Shown here piece after piece: positions 42,420 to 51,970 of a stretch of 64,000 nucleotides of DNA; the stretch's first letter is position 1; each line of letters begins with the position of its first letter. A program made the translations under genes and the position numbers. The notes below the pieces were generated by a model. The model searched no databases. It saw nothing but the letters and a program-made list of their open reading frames with translations, and was not told where the DNA came from. Source of the stretch: Dryocola clanedunensis subsp. sulfonylureivorans (GTDB lineage Bacteria; Pseudomonadota; Gammaproteobacteria; Enterobacterales; Enterobacteriaceae). The stretch lies in contig NZ_JAERMU010000001.1 of the NCBI RefSeq assembly GCF_016756775.1, positions 344,301 to 408,300 of the forward strand. Direction: 5' to 3'.

Positions 42420-44137
42420 TCCAGACGCTCTCCGGTTGGTTGCAGGGTGATAATCAGGCGGTTAAACAGGTAAATATCGGTGTACAGTGCGAAAAAGCGG
42501 CTCAGCATTTCACCGAACAGGCAGATATCCCCTTTCCCGGCAAAGCCGTGGCTGTCCAGCGCCACTTCAATCTGTACACCCCGCACCAGGTAACCCTCTT
42601 CGAAGCGCTCGGTTTCACTGTGCTTTACCTCGATGATGGCTTCCAGCCGACGACGATTCATTTCGCTGTGCGTCCAGTCATACAGCGCCAGAGTGCCCCG
42701 CAGCACTTCGGCGTTATCCATCATGGAGAGAAAACCGCTGCCGAGGTGGCTCAACACTCGCCAGTGGAAGCGATCTTTATCGGGTGGATAACAGGGAAGC
42801 GTTGGCGCACACAGGTTACGCACCGCAATGCTTGCCGAAGTGGTTTTCATCACCGTATCGAGGACGGTGCTTTGCAGCGCCCTGCGCGGTAGCTGCCCGT
42901 TCGTGCCGGTCAGGGTCAGTGACAGGCTCTCGTTTTCCGGCACGGTGTGGTTATCGAACGCTTCCCCCCCCAGGATAAGCCAGGTGTTATGCAATCCTGA
43001 TGGCCCACGGCGTACGCGGGTATGATAGTAATACTCCGGCGCTTCATGGCGCATCATGCCGCCTTTATGGCGGAAGCTGGAAAACGGCACGTAGGTATGC
43101 TGGCTGGAGGACATGACAGAATCGACAGCGTAGATCTCGGTATGCCCGTCCTGCACGCGCATCGGGCGCAGCATGTATTCCGTCTGCAGGGAGTTAAGCG
43201 TCAGCGGGTCGGATTCCAGCGGGAAAAGATTGATAACCGGCACACAGTTCAGGCGCAAATGCTTCTCTGTAAAGCTGAAGTCATGCTCCCAGCGTTCAGC
43301 CAGGACCACCTCGATTTCAAACCACGCCAGTTCGGCTGGAAAATCAACGCGCTCAAGCCCTCGTAGACCGGTGAACATAAACTTCTCACGAAAAGTGAAA
43401 TACTCCAGCAGCAGCTGGTAACCGCTGAAGCTGCTGGTGCCTTTTGGCCACAAACCGTCATCATCGCCAAAGCCCAGCGCGGTAAAATGGCCGTCCAGCG
43501 GGCGACGGTCAACATCACCCGGCAGGCGCAGCCACATGCGCGCGACATTCATAGTGAAGGCTTCGTGCATGGCGCAGGCCAACGGCGCATCGGCGTTGAA
43601 GTAGAGCGAAATGCGGCTAAGGTCAACCCGGCTCCAGTCGGCAAGCTTACTGCAATTGAAACGCATGCTTACCACAGAGCGACCCTCTGAATCCGTGGTC
43701 AGGGTCGCTTTATCCAGCGACAGCGGTTGCAGGTTAATCTGCTGGGTCGTTGTGTAGCGACAGCGCGTGCCCTTCTCGCCGATGGGACGGGAAAGCACCT
43801 CAAACCCTTTGGCGATACGCATCTGCTCTTTCATCTCTCGCCAGTCCGGAGAGAACTCCACGACCGACATAGAGGGAATGGTGCGCAGATAGTGCGGCCA
43901 TAGCAGGCTGACCAGCCCCTCGGTCAGCTCCGGCAGATCGTCGTCTAACTTTTCGCGCAGGCGGCCCATCAGGAAGGCAAAGCCTTCAAACAGGCGCTCA
44001 ACATACGGGTCGCGCGCGCCGGCCTTGTCGAGGTTGAGCATCGCCGCCCGGTCAGGATGGGCGCGGGCGAACTCTTCTCCAGCTTCAAGCAGATAGCGCA
44101 TTTCAGCGTCGTAATAACGCAGGGTTATGTCATCCAT
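42383..44137 (-). CDS. tssF: TssF, T6SS baseplate protein
   Basis: The 584-residue protein has the diagnostic TssF start (LRYYDAEMRYLLEAGEEFA, DPYVERLFEGFAFLMGRLRE, YLRTIPSMSVVEF) and C-terminal GVQIEVALDSHGFAGKGD. TssF is a main wedge subunit of the baseplate. It is 32 bp downstream of tssA. Confidence 0.96.
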   Translation of the reverse strand: MDDITLRYYDAEMRYLLEAGEEFARAHPDRAAMLNLDKAGARDPYVERLFEGFAFLMGRLREKLDDDLPELTEGLVSLLWPHYLRTIPSMSVVEFSPDWREMKEQMRIAKGFEVLSRPIGEKGTRCRYTTTQQINLQPLSLDKATLTTDSEGRSVVSMRFNCSKLADWSRVDLSRISLYFNADAPLACAMHEAFTMNVARMWLRLPGDVDRRPLDGHFTALGFGDDDGLWPKGTSSFSGYQLLLEYFTFREKFMFTGLRGLERVDFPAELAWFEIEVVLAERWEHDFSFTEKHLRLNCVPVINLFPLESDPLTLNSLQTEYMLRPMRVQDGHTEIYAVDSVMSSSQHTYVPFSSFRHKGGMMRHEAPEYYYHTRVRRGPSGLHNTWLILGGEAFDNHTVPENESLSLTLTGTNGQLPRRALQSTVLDTVMKTTSASIAVRNLCAPTLPCYPPDKDRFHWRVLSHLGSGFLSMMDNAEVLRGTLALYDWTHSEMNRRRLEAIIEVKHSETERFEEGYLVRGVQIEVALDSHGFAGKGDICLFGEMLSRFFALYTDIYLFNRLIITLQPTGERLEWEEKHNRRIPG

Positions 44138-44169
44138 AGTTTTTTATATTCTTTTTTATCTGGGGGGAG

Positions 44170-45765
44170 TTAGCCGCACAACACCGCTGCACGCGCAGGA
44201 TCAAGCGTTATCAGGCCAGAAAGCAGGCCATCCATTTCCGGTTGCAGACGGGCTTTATCCGCTTCGTTGCGCCCTGCTTTCGATCGTAATAGCTTCAGCC
44301 GGCGGGCCTTCACTTCAAACAACAGCGCCGGTGTCCACTGTTGCAGCGTCAATGTGCTGGCGCGGTGGTCCAGTTCGCTCAGCAGGTGTAACGCCATCTC
44401 GTTTTTGCCATACTGCTCTGCTACCCGCGCCATCAGCAGGCGCATCAGCCACTGGTTGCGTGAAGAAGTAAAGCCTGGCCGCATCTGCAGCCAGCTAAGC
44501 GCAGCTTCAATACCGTCACTGTCTGCAAGGGCCAGGACTTCCGGTTCCAGCGCGAGAATATCGTCCCCGGAAGAAGCGGCTGCGCTGACAGGCTCGTCTT
44601 TCCAGCTGCTCAAATCGTCCTGCACCTTTTCGCTGATCCAGTTCAGCGTCACTTCATCGGCAAAAGGCGTACCGTCGTTAAAGGCCAGGACTTCCAGCCC
44701 CGGCAGACGGGCCAGCAAACCTTTCAGGTCCCGGCAAATGATGTCCCCCCGCACAGCGTCATTATCGAGTTTGCCCAGCGCCTGCCAGGTGTACCACTGC
44801 ACATCCAGCCATAAGTGGTTTACCCCCTGCGCCAGCAGACTGTCGGCCTGCTCCAGCAGCTCTGACCAGCTCTGTTGCAGATACAGGCGTTTCAGGTGGG
44901 CGCGATGGTCAGGCTTTGGCGCAACCAGCCGAGTTCGCCCGGAAGCGTCCAGCGGCGGCAGTTCAGTGAGCGTGTCCCAGCGGACGCTTTTCATCATGTG
45001 GTGGCCGGCAAGCCAGCCGCCGGGTTGGTCGCGCAGATATTTCGCCAGCACTTTGGTCTGGTCAAGCAGATCGCGCCCTGAGGTGACGGTCGTCATCGCC
45101 GGAGCGCAAGGTGCAGATGGCGTGGCAACGCCGTTTTCTTCCCGGCTGGTTTGCGGCACCATACTTTTCGCTCCGCCACTTTGGATCAGCCGATTTTCCA
45201 GCGCCTGATACAGGGCTGAAAGCTGTGGACGTGATGAGTCATCAAACGCCTGCATTGCCTGCTCAGCCAGCAGTAATGCGCCAACAATGCGCCGCATCAC
45301 CGCGACATCCACTTCCGGGTACAGAGAGAGACTGTCGAGGACACGGTTGCTGCCCAGCCATTCAAGCGCTGACTGACGGCTGCGCTCGCGCTGCGGATGA
45401 AGCTGCGCGCCGAAACGCTGTAGCATTCCGGCCAGCAGCTCCAGCCCTTCCGCAAACCCGCTCTCCCCGTCCTGATGCAATCGCGCCCAGACGTAAAAGG
45501 TTACCACACGAAGATCTTTGCTGACCGTGGTCAGCAGCTTTTCGCTCAGGGCACAAATCAGGCCGGTATCAATTCCGGACAGTTTGTTGACCTCTTCACG
45601 TATCCGCTGGAAGTCGTCGTCATAGCCGGGATCTTCACCTGCCGGGAGATTACCGCTCAGCGGCTCGAGCCAGCTCGCCCAGCGTTCGCATTGCCCTCGG
45701 GTCTGCTCAACAAGCTCATACTCGTCGGCTGCGCTGGCGAGAAGTAAATTTTGCAGCGTCGCCAT
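44170..45765 (-). CDS. tssA: TssA, T6SS cap/priming protein
   Basis: The 531-residue protein has an ImpA N-terminal domain (WLEPLSGNLPAGEDPGYDDD near residue 32, with LRVVTFYVWARLHQDG) and a long C-terminal region (AALSWLQMRPGFTSSRNQWL, LTLQQWTPALLFEVKARRLK) of the VasJ-like type. TssA primes and caps the growing tail tube and sheath. Its ATG overlaps the tssM stop by one base (TAATG). Confidence 0.92.
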   Translation of the reverse strand: MATLQNLLLASAADEYELVEQTRGQCERWASWLEPLSGNLPAGEDPGYDDDFQRIREEVNKLSGIDTGLICALSEKLLTTVSKDLRVVTFYVWARLHQDGESGFAEGLELLAGMLQRFGAQLHPQRERSRQSALEWLGSNRVLDSLSLYPEVDVAVMRRIVGALLLAEQAMQAFDDSSRPQLSALYQALENRLIQSGGAKSMVPQTSREENGVATPSAPCAPAMTTVTSGRDLLDQTKVLAKYLRDQPGGWLAGHHMMKSVRWDTLTELPPLDASGRTRLVAPKPDHRAHLKRLYLQQSWSELLEQADSLLAQGVNHLWLDVQWYTWQALGKLDNDAVRGDIICRDLKGLLARLPGLEVLAFNDGTPFADEVTLNWISEKVQDDLSSWKDEPVSAAASSGDDILALEPEVLALADSDGIEAALSWLQMRPGFTSSRNQWLMRLLMARVAEQYGKNEMALHLLSELDHRASTLTLQQWTPALLFEVKARRLKLLRSKAGRNEADKARLQPEMDGLLSGLITLDPARAAVLCG

Positions 45766-48700
45766 TATTCCACTCCCTCCATGTCACTGTTACTCGTACT
45801 GGCCATCAGCGCCTGCGCCGTCGCAGCGGCATCAACGCTAAAAATCTGCTCCGGCAGGCTGAACCCCCGCAGCGCCAATAGCGCCAGCGGCCCTTTACCC
45901 AACTGTGAGCGCAGCACCCATTGCAGGGTTCGGCCATCCTGAGCCTTAAAGCTCATCATCCACTGGCTGCGGTCAAGCTGCTGGCGTTTGCCATGTTCAA
46001 GCCAGCGAATAAAGCCCCAGGTGCCGGTAAAGTCCCCGAACAAGCGGGCGCCGGCGCTGGTCGACGTCCAGGTCAGCATCGTCCCCGGCTTGTACGTATC
46101 CCCCGGCCAGCGGAAGGACTGCCAGTCCGCCATCTGGTTGAAGTAACGCAGCTGCTGCCCGTCAATGGTGAGCTGTGTCTCCACAACCTGAGGGGCGGGA
46201 CGAGCCTGCAGCTCAAAACTGATCCCCTGGCTGCCGTCGGTAAACAGAATGTCTGATAGCTGGCTAAGCTGGTTGACCGCCTTAAGGAATACAGGATTAA
46301 AGGTCAGCCCCTGGCTGTGCGCGCTGTCCGGCACCCACTGGCTACCCTCTTTATGCAGTACGCCGCTCAGTTCGGTGGTCAGGAAACGGTCGATACGTCC
46401 GCTATCTTTACGGATAAACTCCGCCAGCATTGGCAGGGAAGCATCGCTTTTGCTCGCGGCAAACGGGTAGCGGCCATCGAAGGCCGTATGCCAGTTAGCG
46501 GCCAGCGAACGGCTCCAGCGATCGTTCAGGCTGGCAGCAGAGGGTTGCAGCACCGTTTCCCAGGCCTGAGTTAGCGGCTGGACGAACAGGGTGTTGCCAA
46601 AGCCGTTCCACTCTTCACCAAGGCTCGCCGCCACCAGGCTGCCGTACTGCTGGGTATCGGTCAGATCGATGCTTTTCCCCTGAAATACCGTCTGCGCCAG
46701 CGTCTGCATCATCTCCTGCGGGTCGGACGCGCTGGCAACCTGTTGCAACCGCAGACGAACGCGGGTAATGCGGGTCAGGTACGTTTGCAGGCTCAGAGTG
46801 TTATCGCCTGCCATCACGTTATCGGCTTTGTTTTTCCCTATCAGGTTAAGCAGCGGCCCGAAGGTTTCATCCAGCGGCCCCTGCGGACCTGCGGCACTCT
46901 GATCGATAACGGGTTTGTCTTTGTTGCCGATAAGATCTTTTGCCGACTTAATAATCGAGTCCGACAGCCCTTCATTTTTCTGCCCGGTCTGCCCCTGCCA
47001 GGCCAGCGTATTCATCAGCGCAATCATCGGAGACTGGCGCACGTCGCTCATCAGCGTCAGCTGGTCGGTGACATCGGCAATATTGTGTGCGGGGTTAAGC
47101 CGCAGGCTGTTCAGAAAACTGAGCCAGCTTCCTGCAAAATCAGTGAAATAGCGCTGGGTCAGCCGCGCCTGTAAAGCTTCCGGTGACAGGTCAGCAGAAA
47201 CAGCTTTCTTGCTGTCGCTCAGCACCCAGTCGATTTCATCGCGGCGGGAGTTCGCTGCTTTCTCAATGGCCTGTTGAATGCCCCCTTCCCACGCCTGGCG
47301 GGTGAACATCCCCGGCACCACTTCGTCGGTATTAAACAAGCGGCGAGCATCCGTGCCGTTGGTCATATCTTCGAGGGAGACGTCGGCAAAGTTGCGGCGA
47401 ATCGATTTGAGCATATTTTCGTACAGGGTACTTTCCGCGTTGCGACGGCCTATCTGCTGCAGCAATACCTGGCGGCTTTGGGAAACCAGTGCCGAAGCCG
47501 GGGTAATTTTCCACTGCGGCTGGCGGGGCAACTCAGAGAGATAGAACGCCCACAAATCTGGCGACAGGCTCTGCCACAGACCGGTTGAGATACCCGTACG
47601 CGTCGGCTGCACGGCTTTCATAGTCTGCGCGTAAAATGCGCCATCGGCTTTATCCGGACGGGCCATCATCAGCCAGGCTTTCAGCTGGTCGTATCCGGGT
47701 TTTGCAAGCTGCGCGCGCTGGTCGCTATTGGGAGCCGAGTTGACCAGCGCCGTCAGTTTATCGGTCAACGCGCTATTTGCCGGGTCGCGAATCAGGCGAT
47801 TATTCGCCACGCCGTACCAGGGCAGCATGGCGCTCAGCAGCTGCTGATTGTGATCCAGACCAAAGCGCTGATACCACGGAGAACCATCCAGGACACGGTG
47901 CTGCAGACGACCGGCGTCGTTGCGTAACTCATGCAGCGCGGTCAGTTGGGAATCCGAGACCGAGGGATGCTCCACCAGGTTATGCGCCTTCTGTGCCACC
48001 GTGGAAATCTGTTGATAGTTCAGGCCAAAGGAGATCAGCAGTCCCGCCCCCCAGATGCCAATCACCGCCGTTATCGCCCATGCCAGCGTCTGCTCCCAGG
48101 CCATACCGACGCGGCGGCCACGTACGCGAGCGCAGTCATCAACGATACCCTGCCAGGTCACCGGCAGAGTCAGCGCATGACGTTGAGATTTCGGAACATA
48201 GGTGTCTGCCTCGGCGGGAGCAGAAGGCGCAACATCTTCAGTCGTACCCGTTGATTTACTCTCCGGCAGGCTGAACATGAGGCCACGCAGGGGTATGCGC
48301 TGCTGGGAGACGGACAGCCATGGCACCAGCTGCTGGGCCCAGCGGTTGATAGCGCCGTCTTTAAAATGTTGGCCCAGACGCAGCAAGAAGTCATGGCTGT
48401 TGTTCTCAGCAACCTGGCTCATCCCCTGCGTCCGCAGGGCCGGCAGCATCAGCTCAAGCTGACGGAGAATATCGTCTTCTTTTGCGCGCAAGGGAAAGCT
48501 TGCGCCAACCGCTTGTTCAGGCCGCGTCGTCTGCGGCCAGCTGCTGTCGCACAGTTTCCACAGCCAGACCGGCGCCGAATAACGCAACAGTTCGCTGATT
48601 TTTTCCAGGCCGCGTAGATCGTGGTCGCTGATTTGAGGTGTCAGGTTAAGCGACTCAGGAATGACTCGGACAATACCGTCCAGCGGACGTCCGCGGCGCA

Positions 48701-49244
48701 GTTTGCGTAGCGCAGTGTACTTTTCCTTATCCAGCTCCGCCGTCAGGCTGCCGCCGTAAATCAGAACCGTGCGGCTGCCCTCAAGCCACTGATTTTCCTG
48801 CAGGCCAGGTACCAGCTGTTCAATTGCGGCTTCGTCGCCGGTCACTAACAGCAGGCGGACTTTGCGGCGCCAGAAGAAGGAGTAGCGTTTACGTAAATAC
48901 TTTTTCAGATCCCGAACAGTAATAAAAGCAGGAGAATTATTTTTTATTGTTTTCTGATTCGAAGAGACGTTATTCGAGATTTGAGCTTTCGCCCCGCGAT
49001 AAGTCTTTTTGCCAAAAAAATAAGTTGTAATAAAGAAAAGTAAAATAAAAAGAAGCATCCCTGCGGTCAGTATCAGAGCACTAAAAAACAAGACCGTTTG
49101 TAAAACAGAACCAGGGGTAATACCAAGCTGATCCGGATAATTCTTGAGCATCAGGCAGACGGAACTACCCAAAAATAAAAAAACAAACAAGATTAACCAC
49201 AACTGAAATGTTGTGTTCTTTAGTCCCTGCTCTATACGTTTCAC
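45765..49244 (-). CDS. tssM: TssM (IcmF family), T6SS inner-membrane protein
   Basis: A GTG at 49242-49244 with GGGAG six bases upstream is the likely start and gives 1159 residues. Two membrane segments near the N-terminus and a third near residue 410 (TAVIGIWGAGLLISFGL) frame the cytoplasmic domain. The large periplasmic part ends in a C-terminal beta domain that binds TssJ (WPGDTYKPGTMLTW, GDFTGTWGFIRWL). The usual P-loop of the cytoplasmic domain is replaced by LLLVTGDEAAIEQLV, without the GKT residues, so this TssM probably does not bind ATP in the classic way. Confidence 0.95.
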   Translation of the reverse strand: MKRIEQGLKNTTFQLWLILFVFLFLGSSVCLMLKNYPDQLGITPGSVLQTVLFFSALILTAGMLLFILLFFITTYFFGKKTYRGAKAQISNNVSSNQKTIKNNSPAFITVRDLKKYLRKRYSFFWRRKVRLLLVTGDEAAIEQLVPGLQENQWLEGSRTVLIYGGSLTAELDKEKYTALRKLRRGRPLDGIVRVIPESLNLTPQISDHDLRGLEKISELLRYSAPVWLWKLCDSSWPQTTRPEQAVGASFPLRAKEDDILRQLELMLPALRTQGMSQVAENNSHDFLLRLGQHFKDGAINRWAQQLVPWLSVSQQRIPLRGLMFSLPESKSTGTTEDVAPSAPAEADTYVPKSQRHALTLPVTWQGIVDDCARVRGRRVGMAWEQTLAWAITAVIGIWGAGLLISFGLNYQQISTVAQKAHNLVEHPSVSDSQLTALHELRNDAGRLQHRVLDGSPWYQRFGLDHNQQLLSAMLPWYGVANNRLIRDPANSALTDKLTALVNSAPNSDQRAQLAKPGYDQLKAWLMMARPDKADGAFYAQTMKAVQPTRTGISTGLWQSLSPDLWAFYLSELPRQPQWKITPASALVSQSRQVLLQQIGRRNAESTLYENMLKSIRRNFADVSLEDMTNGTDARRLFNTDEVVPGMFTRQAWEGGIQQAIEKAANSRRDEIDWVLSDSKKAVSADLSPEALQARLTQRYFTDFAGSWLSFLNSLRLNPAHNIADVTDQLTLMSDVRQSPMIALMNTLAWQGQTGQKNEGLSDSIIKSAKDLIGNKDKPVIDQSAAGPQGPLDETFGPLLNLIGKNKADNVMAGDNTLSLQTYLTRITRVRLRLQQVASASDPQEMMQTLAQTVFQGKSIDLTDTQQYGSLVAASLGEEWNGFGNTLFVQPLTQAWETVLQPSAASLNDRWSRSLAANWHTAFDGRYPFAASKSDASLPMLAEFIRKDSGRIDRFLTTELSGVLHKEGSQWVPDSAHSQGLTFNPVFLKAVNQLSQLSDILFTDGSQGISFELQARPAPQVVETQLTIDGQQLRYFNQMADWQSFRWPGDTYKPGTMLTWTSTSAGARLFGDFTGTWGFIRWLEHGKRQQLDRSQWMMSFKAQDGRTLQWVLRSQLGKGPLALLALRGFSLPEQIFSVDAAATAQALMASTSNSDMEGVE

Positions 49245-49325
49245 TTTTTTCTCCCGACACGAAACGACTGAACACAATAATGCCCATTACTTTTTGAATC
49301 TGATGCTGTGTGACATCAAATTGAC

Positions 49326-50549
49326 TTAATAACCCTCTTTACCCGAACGAATAACTACCCACCAGGGTTCTCCCTCATCTGACGCGCTCATGATTAACTG
49401 AGGAAACGGCAATGTAGATGAATGCCCGGCAGCAAGCGCAACGGCAATCCAGGGGGAAACAACACCGGTTCTTCCTGTTTTTAAATCAATATCGATAATC
49501 TGTGCGCTGGCTTCTGCGCGAGGAAAGCGAAACTTATTCTCTGATAATAATGACTGCGTTTTATTTTCAGTTCCCATCCCAGAAAACCACAGGGACTGTA
49601 TATCGGCAGCGTCAGTTTTTCCCCAGACTAAAGCCTGCATGGCTGACGAGTATAATGATGCTGGACCTTTTGATTGCTCAGGTCGGTGGAAACGAACTGC
49701 CATATTGCTATTGAACCCTTCATTGGCTCCGGAATGGAGCAGCAATGCCACAGCAGCCTCACCCTCGCCATCAGAAACCGCCGCTCGGATACAGACAGAG
49801 AGGAGAAGCAGCGAATCCATGCTTTCGGAATTATCCAGCCACTTATCGATATCAGACAATCCAAAGTATGGGGAGAACTGAATATTCTTCGTAGGTAAAA
49901 GCGTAACCATACGCTTCCGAATTTCGGCCAATTCATCTGAGGAAAGGTTAATATTTGAATCTATCTGTAATATGACTTGCAGTGGTTTATTGTTTGGGCG
50001 ACTGGCTAATCTCACCGACAATAACTGGTCACTCAGCATTTCCCGGAGCCGATTTTGAATACGTTCAGCAGCAGGCAGACTGTTGTCCCTAAACTGGGCG
50101 ATATAACTTACAGATTGTGTTGCTGCATCGACAACAGAAGGCAACTTTATCCCCTGGGGCAGCAGGAATTGTTCCGTCAGTGCCCCTGACGTGACAACAT
50201 GAGGTAAACGCACACTTGCGAAATCCAGTATTAGAAAACATTGCCCACGCTGAATTTCATTCTCTATATCCTGTTCACGCTCATCATCCCATCCATTTGC
50301 CGGCCACACTGTAGATAACCATGCGAGCCAGCGAAGACCAAACAACACAACCCAAATCGCCAGTGGTGCACTAATAAAACAATGCCAAAAAAGGGGTCCC
50401 CGTGCAGAATTATTATGTGTTGGCCACAGCCAGGAGGTAAGAAAGCCACCGAACACCATGAATATCAGCAAAATCACAAACCAGCGTTTTGCTGATGGCT
50501 GACGGGTTCTCCTTGCGACATCAGGAATAGCAGAAAGATCGACTGGCAT
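49326..50549 (-). CDS. T6SS-locus membrane protein of unknown function
   Basis: This 407-residue protein has two N-terminal membrane segments (about 22-42 and 53-75) and then a soluble domain of about 320 residues. It lies between PAAR (1-bp overlap) and tssM (81 bp gap). The soluble part contains an RIQNRLREMLSDQL helix and beta-rich segments (KPLQVILQIDSNINLS). Similar proteins seem frequent in enterobacterial T6SS clusters before tssM, but I know no function. Possible roles are an accessory of the TssM membrane complex or a PAAR/effector loading factor. Confidence 0.68.
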   Translation of the reverse strand: MPVDLSAIPDVARRTRQPSAKRWFVILLIFMVFGGFLTSWLWPTHNNSARGPLFWHCFISAPLAIWVVLFGLRWLAWLSTVWPANGWDDEREQDIENEIQRGQCFLILDFASVRLPHVVTSGALTEQFLLPQGIKLPSVVDAATQSVSYIAQFRDNSLPAAERIQNRLREMLSDQLLSVRLASRPNNKPLQVILQIDSNINLSSDELAEIRKRMVTLLPTKNIQFSPYFGLSDIDKWLDNSESMDSLLLLSVCIRAAVSDGEGEAAVALLLHSGANEGFNSNMAVRFHRPEQSKGPASLYSSAMQALVWGKTDAADIQSLWFSGMGTENKTQSLLSENKFRFPRAEASAQIIDIDLKTGRTGVVSPWIAVALAAGHSSTLPFPQLIMSASDEGEPWWVVIRSGKEGY

Positions 50550-50815
50550 TATTTACTCGTAGTTGTATTGTTCAGGGATGATATGAGCTTACAACCACAG
50601 GAACACTCATAGTCATGAAAGGCAACAGGGGTTCCTCTGTCTTTCATTGTAGGATGGCCTTGCGAAATATAGGATGGGCTGTGCCCCTCAATAGGGCAAC
50701 TGACAGGATCGTTTAACCGCGCAGCACCGATACCTTTAAACTTCATTTTAGAGGAGCCAGACAGCACCTTGCCGCCACCCGTTGTTTTATCGCCAATACG
50801 AATAACACCTTTCAT
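50549..50815 (-). CDS. PAAR-domain spike-tip protein
   Basis: The 88-residue protein is a stand-alone PAAR of the DUF4150-like/Cys-containing type: GDKTTGGGKVLSGS at the start, LNDPVSCPIEGH, GTPVAFHDYECSCGC at the end. His and Cys residues would bind the Zn at the tip. PAAR caps the VgrG spike. GGAGGATAAAAA before the ATG makes a strong ribosome site, directly behind the last immunity copy. No toxin domain is fused. Confidence 0.92.
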   Translation of the reverse strand: MKGVIRIGDKTTGGGKVLSGSSKMKFKGIGAARLNDPVSCPIEGHSPSYISQGHPTMKDRGTPVAFHDYECSCGCKLISSLNNTTTSK

Positions 50816-50818
50816 TTT

Positions 50819-51847
50819 TTATCCTCCATAGCGCGCATCAAGTTTGGCTTTGATCTTTTGGTTTGCCGATGCCAGCCGCTGGTTTTTGGCCTCATACACT
50901 TCCCGCGATTCATTTGCCAGCACGGTGCGCCAGCGATGAGGGGAATTGTTTTCAGCGCCAACGTTGACCGGGTCGTGCGGATCAACAGCGCATGCTTCAA
51001 GAACGTCCGGTGACCACTGAGGGATCTTGCTGGTTTGCATGGCAATATAGCGGGCAATGCTTTCAACCAGCGCGAAAGGAAGATTCAGAACAAGCAGCAG
51101 CCAGTCTGCCCGCGAATCTATTTGCATCAGTCTCTGCAATCCAGCGATATAGCCTTCTTTTTGCTTCTCAACAGGAGGGCAAAATAAGACAGTCTCAGCC
51201 AGTTCTTCCTGACACTCCTCTTCCATATAGCAGCGAATAAACTCCCAGTAGAGAGCCAATTCTTCTCTTTGACCTACATATCCAAAACTGAATGTGTTCA
51301 GCACGGTTTCTTTATCTTCGGAGAGAAGGTGCCCAACAATGCAGTAACTGATTTTCTGCTTGCTGGTTGTGAAAAATATGTCTTTCCAGGGCACAGTAAT
51401 GATCTCACCGCTGACCTGATAAATATGCACCAGCTGTTTTTTCCGGTTAAAACGCATAGGGTAGTGCGTTTTTCTAAACCAGTCTTTCAATAGAAATCGT
51501 CCAAAAAAACAAATACTGCCACCCGAAAGTAGTGCGGCAAAACAAAAAAATGGAACACTACCATTTTCAAAAATGGCGATTTTTGCAAAAGCGACAATTG
51601 TGATAATAAACAATATACAAAACGCCATCATAAAAGACGCTACATACCCTTTTGTAGGATAGAATTTATCCACAACTTCCAGATAAGATGAGTTTATCCG
51701 TATAACTGTATCCAGGTCTAGTACAGTAGCCTCACCAGAAATTCGTCTTCTTTTACCCTGAACAAAGCGACTCTGCTTTTCTTCTTTGGTCAGTGGTCGA
51801 TTAACCTTAAATGGAAAAAAAAGCCCGATATCGTGTGAAATTGCCAT
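50819..51847 (-). CDS. Immunity-like membrane protein, array copy 1 (distal)
   Basis: This 342-residue protein is of the DUF6708-like type. It has a conserved N-terminal block (MAISHDIGLFFPFKVNRPLT), a two-helix membrane hairpin at about 66-118 and a conserved cytoplasmic block (KDIFFTTSKQK...GYVGQREEL). A C-terminal hydrophobic segment (LLLVLNLPFALVESIARYIAM) is followed by a conserved tail. This is the copy farthest from the effector and nearest PAAR. It shares the C-terminal type with copy 2 but has its own hairpin sequence. An immunity role against the VasX-like effector is inferred from position, membrane topology and the TsiV2 precedent. Confidence 0.75.
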   Translation of the reverse strand: MAISHDIGLFFPFKVNRPLTKEEKQSRFVQGKRRRISGEATVLDLDTVIRINSSYLEVVDKFYPTKGYVASFMMAFCILFIITIVAFAKIAIFENGSVPFFCFAALLSGGSICFFGRFLLKDWFRKTHYPMRFNRKKQLVHIYQVSGEIITVPWKDIFFTTSKQKISYCIVGHLLSEDKETVLNTFSFGYVGQREELALYWEFIRCYMEEECQEELAETVLFCPPVEKQKEGYIAGLQRLMQIDSRADWLLLVLNLPFALVESIARYIAMQTSKIPQWSPDVLEACAVDPHDPVNVGAENNSPHRWRTVLANESREVYEAKNQRLASANQKIKAKLDARYGG

Positions 51848-51970
51848 TTACTCCCCTCCTCCGACTAACTGCTGTAGCTGGGACATTTCCATCTGCATGG
51901 TTGGCCAGACTGCTGGCACATCACTTTCACCATCGGGTATTTGACGCCATCAGGTTGCTGCCTTTTATTT
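51848..51970 (-). pseudogene. Effector 3'-end remnant before array copy 1
   Basis: This 123-bp spacer repeats the end of the VasX-like effector gene. In frame it encodes DGESDVPAVWPTMQMEMSQL, then QQLVGGGE and a TAA that directly abuts the immunity ATG. The GGAGGAGGGGAG that encodes the GGGE tail is also the ribosome site of the immunity gene, which explains its retention. Confidence 0.85.

Noticed and set aside
44267..45208. 313-codon plus-strand open frame opposite tssA
   Set aside because: The product is Ser/Arg-rich without domain features, and tssA in the other strand is a well-defined T6SS gene.
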